A DNA stretch of 64,000 nt from Leptospira limi (GTDB lineage: Bacteria; Spirochaetota; Leptospiria; Leptospirales; Leptospiraceae). Numbering within the stretch: position 1 is the first letter of the stretch; each line of letters starts with the position of its first letter. The stretch lies in NCBI RefSeq assembly GCF_026151395.1, contig NZ_JAMQPV010000002.1, positions 186,001 through 250,000 on the forward strand, read 5' to 3'. Made by a program: the position numbers and the translations under genes. The notes beneath the pieces are model-generated. The model was not told the DNA's origin. It worked only from the letters and a program-made list of their open reading frames with translations, and did no database searches. This document shows positions 62,422 to 64,000 of this stretch, in pieces.

Positions 62422-64000
62422 TTCACTTATATTTATACTTCATTTTCGGCTATTTAAAGAACAATCTTAGCAAAGTATTTTTCAATTTAGTGAGCATCAT
62501 ACTTGGTATAGCATTATTTGTCAGTACTCAAATCAATGGATGGAAAGCTGAAAAAAGTTTAGTTGACCAAACAATAGGTTTCAATTCTCAAAATTTAATT
62601 GGGAGATATGTGCCGAATTCAACACAAGATGAAGTTGATACGAATACATTTTATTCCATGGATGCGATTTTGCCAGAAGCATTCCATCTCGAACCAGAGT
62701 TATTCATAAAAGGATATACGATACTCGAGGACAATCAATCGCTCAGCCTACCGATCATTGGTCGGGATCTAATTACATTTAGTCCCCACTCTAACAACCA
62801 AAATAAACAAAAAATATTTCAAAAGTATTTCATAAGTAAATCTTTACTGCAAAAAACAAAAATTACTAACGCACGAATTTCCATTCATCTTTGTAATCAA
62901 ATCCTAACGATCAATCTAGATGAAATCTTACCAATCGAAGGTGATGGATTATTTTTTGTAACAGATATTGAACGATTACAATCAATATGCGGATTAAAAA
63001 ATACATATTCTGCTATTAACATTATAAACGATAACAGTTTAAAAAACGTATTTTCGAATGTCAATTTATCTCAATTACCTAGAAATCAAAATTGGAAGTA
63101 TGAATCAATCAATGAAATTAAAGAAAGAGCCGGGGTCGCACTTGGTTCATTGAAAATAAATTTAACAATCATTTCCCTTGTTTCTGTCCTTATTTCTTTT
63201 TTTATGGTTTCGAACATATATACAGGAATCTTTTTATCTCGAAAAATTGAGTTCGGAATTTTACTTTCAATAGGCGGAACCCGTCTCAACAATTTTCTCT
63301 TATTTATGACTCTCGCATTACTTTTAGGGTTGGTTGGCGGAATCATAGGAACCTTTTTAGGGATCACTTTAGCAAATTTTAATTTTTTCCAAACATCGAA
63401 TACCATAACCGACTCTACCCAAATAGAATCATACAGAGAATTCCCAATTATGATTTTATTCTACGGAATATTTCTATCCATCGCTGGCTCAATCTTAAGT
63501 GCTTTATTCAATGCAATAAAGGCTTATAACATATTTCCTATCGAAATGCTAAAAGATAGAAATGAACCAACAAGAAATCCAAACAATAATTTTCAAGTTA
63601 AGTGGATCATATCATTTCTTTTCATATTTACAGGAATCATCATTGGGTGCTTAAAGATCCAAAAACAAATTCTACCAGGCCTAATCGGTGTATCCTTTGT
63701 GATACTTGGCTTTATTTTGATTAATTACGTATCCATCCCGATCATAGTGAAAGGGATTTCTAAATTTTCAGATAAGTTCAATTTATCTCCTAGTTTCATT
63801 TTGGCAATTAAAGAAATTGAAATGGAATCATGGAAAAATGGTTTAACTATTTCTACAGTCATGTTAGCAACATCTTTAGTTTTCACTTTATCCAGTTTAA
63901 CTTTAAGTTATGAAAGTTCGCTAAAACGATGGATTCATGAAGAGAACCAATCTGATTTTTCACTAATAAATGAAAAAAAATTGAATTCAGGTGAGCCTGG
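62418..64000 (+). CDS. FtsX/MacB-type ABC permease (3' end cut by window)
   Basis: The frame is open from the ATG that overlaps the ATPase stop to the window end (527 codons, no stop). Helix 1 (residues about 17-37, NLVSIILGIALFVSTQI) is followed by a 190-residue periplasmic domain, then three helices around 235-365 that form an FtsX core (ISLVSVLISFFMVSNIYTGIF; EFGILLSIGGTRLNNFLLF; LLGLVGGIIGTFLG). Two further helices (about 395-450) and the start of a second FtsX-like half follow (SWKNGLTISTVMLATSLVFTL). The duplicated layout is that of eight- to ten-helix permeases. The antisense frame 63086-63406 is not a gene. Confidence 0.88.
   Translation, partial: MIHLYLYFIFGYLKNNLSKVFFNLVSIILGIALFVSTQINGWKAEKSLVDQTIGFNSQNLIGRYVPNSTQDEVDTNTFYSMDAILPEAFHLEPELFIKGYTILEDNQSLSLPIIGRDLITFSPHSNNQNKQKIFQKYFISKSLLQKTKITNARISIHLCNQILTINLDEILPIEGDGLFFVTDIERLQSICGLKNTYSAINIINDNSLKNVFSNVNLSQLPRNQNWKYESINEIKERAGVALGSLKINLTIISLVSVLISFFMVSNIYTGIFLSRKIEFGILLSIGGTRLNNFLLFMTLALLLGLVGGIIGTFLGITLANFNFFQTSNTITDSTQIESYREFPIMILFYGIFLSIAGSILSALFNAIKAYNIFPIEMLKDRNEPTRNPNNNFQVKWIISFLFIFTGIIIGCLKIQKQILPGLIGVSFVILGFILINYVSIPIIVKGISKFSDKFNLSPSFILAIKEIEMESWKNGLTISTVMLATSLVFTLSSLTLSYESSLKRWIHEENQSDFSLINEKKLNSGEP

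Noticed and set aside
63086..63406. Minus-strand open frame inside the FtsX-like permease
   Set aside because: It lies opposite a continuous permease frame with membrane helices; the antisense protein has no recognisable features.

Overview
The window looks like chromosome of a Leptospira species (spirochaete), probably from the saprophytic side of the genus; the species level is inference. The signs are AT-rich DNA with short intergenic gaps, many ATGA start/stop overlaps, spirochaete-type loose lipoboxes, a P83/100-like surface protein, many secreted or TPR proteins without clear relatives, several class III adenylate cyclases, and chemotaxis genes embedded in a long housekeeping string. 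I see no CRISPR array, insertion sequence, phage or rRNA. One tRNA (Val, anticodon GAC) is present.

Layout. 1-13 kb: a truncated P83/100-like gene, then serC, a secreted orphan, rpiB and a LamG-like protein on the plus strand. These converge on a minus-strand run that holds a ribbon-helix-helix/PIN-like pair, a TPR protein and a large membrane protein. A compact metalloenzyme of the phosphoglycerate mutase/phosphopentomutase superfamily and two secreted TPR/FN3-type proteins follow. 13-20 kb: a methyltransferase, a very compact UvrD-like helicase, tRNA-Val, and a surface-acylation cassette (membrane protein, two SGNH proteins, MBOAT acyltransferase) closed by a bidirectional terminator. 20-36 kb: one long minus-strand string reading thrS, an orphan, infC-rpmI-rplT, a ZapB-like coiled coil, zapA, 5-formyl-THF cyclo-ligase, cheW-cheA-cheB-cheY, scpA-scpB, pheA-tyrA, then a NamZ-type muramidase; lemA lies beyond it. 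36-38 kb: a hydrolase-tetR operon with twin palindromic operators, then the wreck of a ferredoxin-cyclase-globin gene. 38-43 kb: an ABC-type membrane protein whose ATPase motifs have all decayed, translationally coupled to a GH94 phosphorylase. 43-45 kb: amt-glnK behind a sigma-54-type promoter. 45-54 kb: class II photolyase, ClpS-like and AlkD-like genes in one operon, two adenylate cyclases, an RlmD/TrmA-type RNA methyltransferase, a SpoIID lipoprotein and an HDOD protein. 54-61 kb: a six-gene membrane oxidoreductase operon related to group 4 hydrogenase and complex I. 61-64 kb: a LolD/MacB-like ABC ATPase and its truncated permease.

The most unusual material is: (1) the six-gene complex, in which the large subunit has no NiFe cysteines and the NuoB-like domain has lost the proximal-cluster cysteines while two ferredoxin clusters remain; (2) the SbmA/YddA-like transporter with a vestigial nucleotide-binding domain next to a GH94 enzyme; (3) a CheA carrying a C-terminal CheC/CheX-like phosphatase domain; (4) the TetR promoter architecture, which predicts a nearly leaderless hydrolase mRNA; (5) the decayed ferredoxin-cyclase-globin sensor gene; (6) degenerate receiver and PIN domains in otherwise intact genes.
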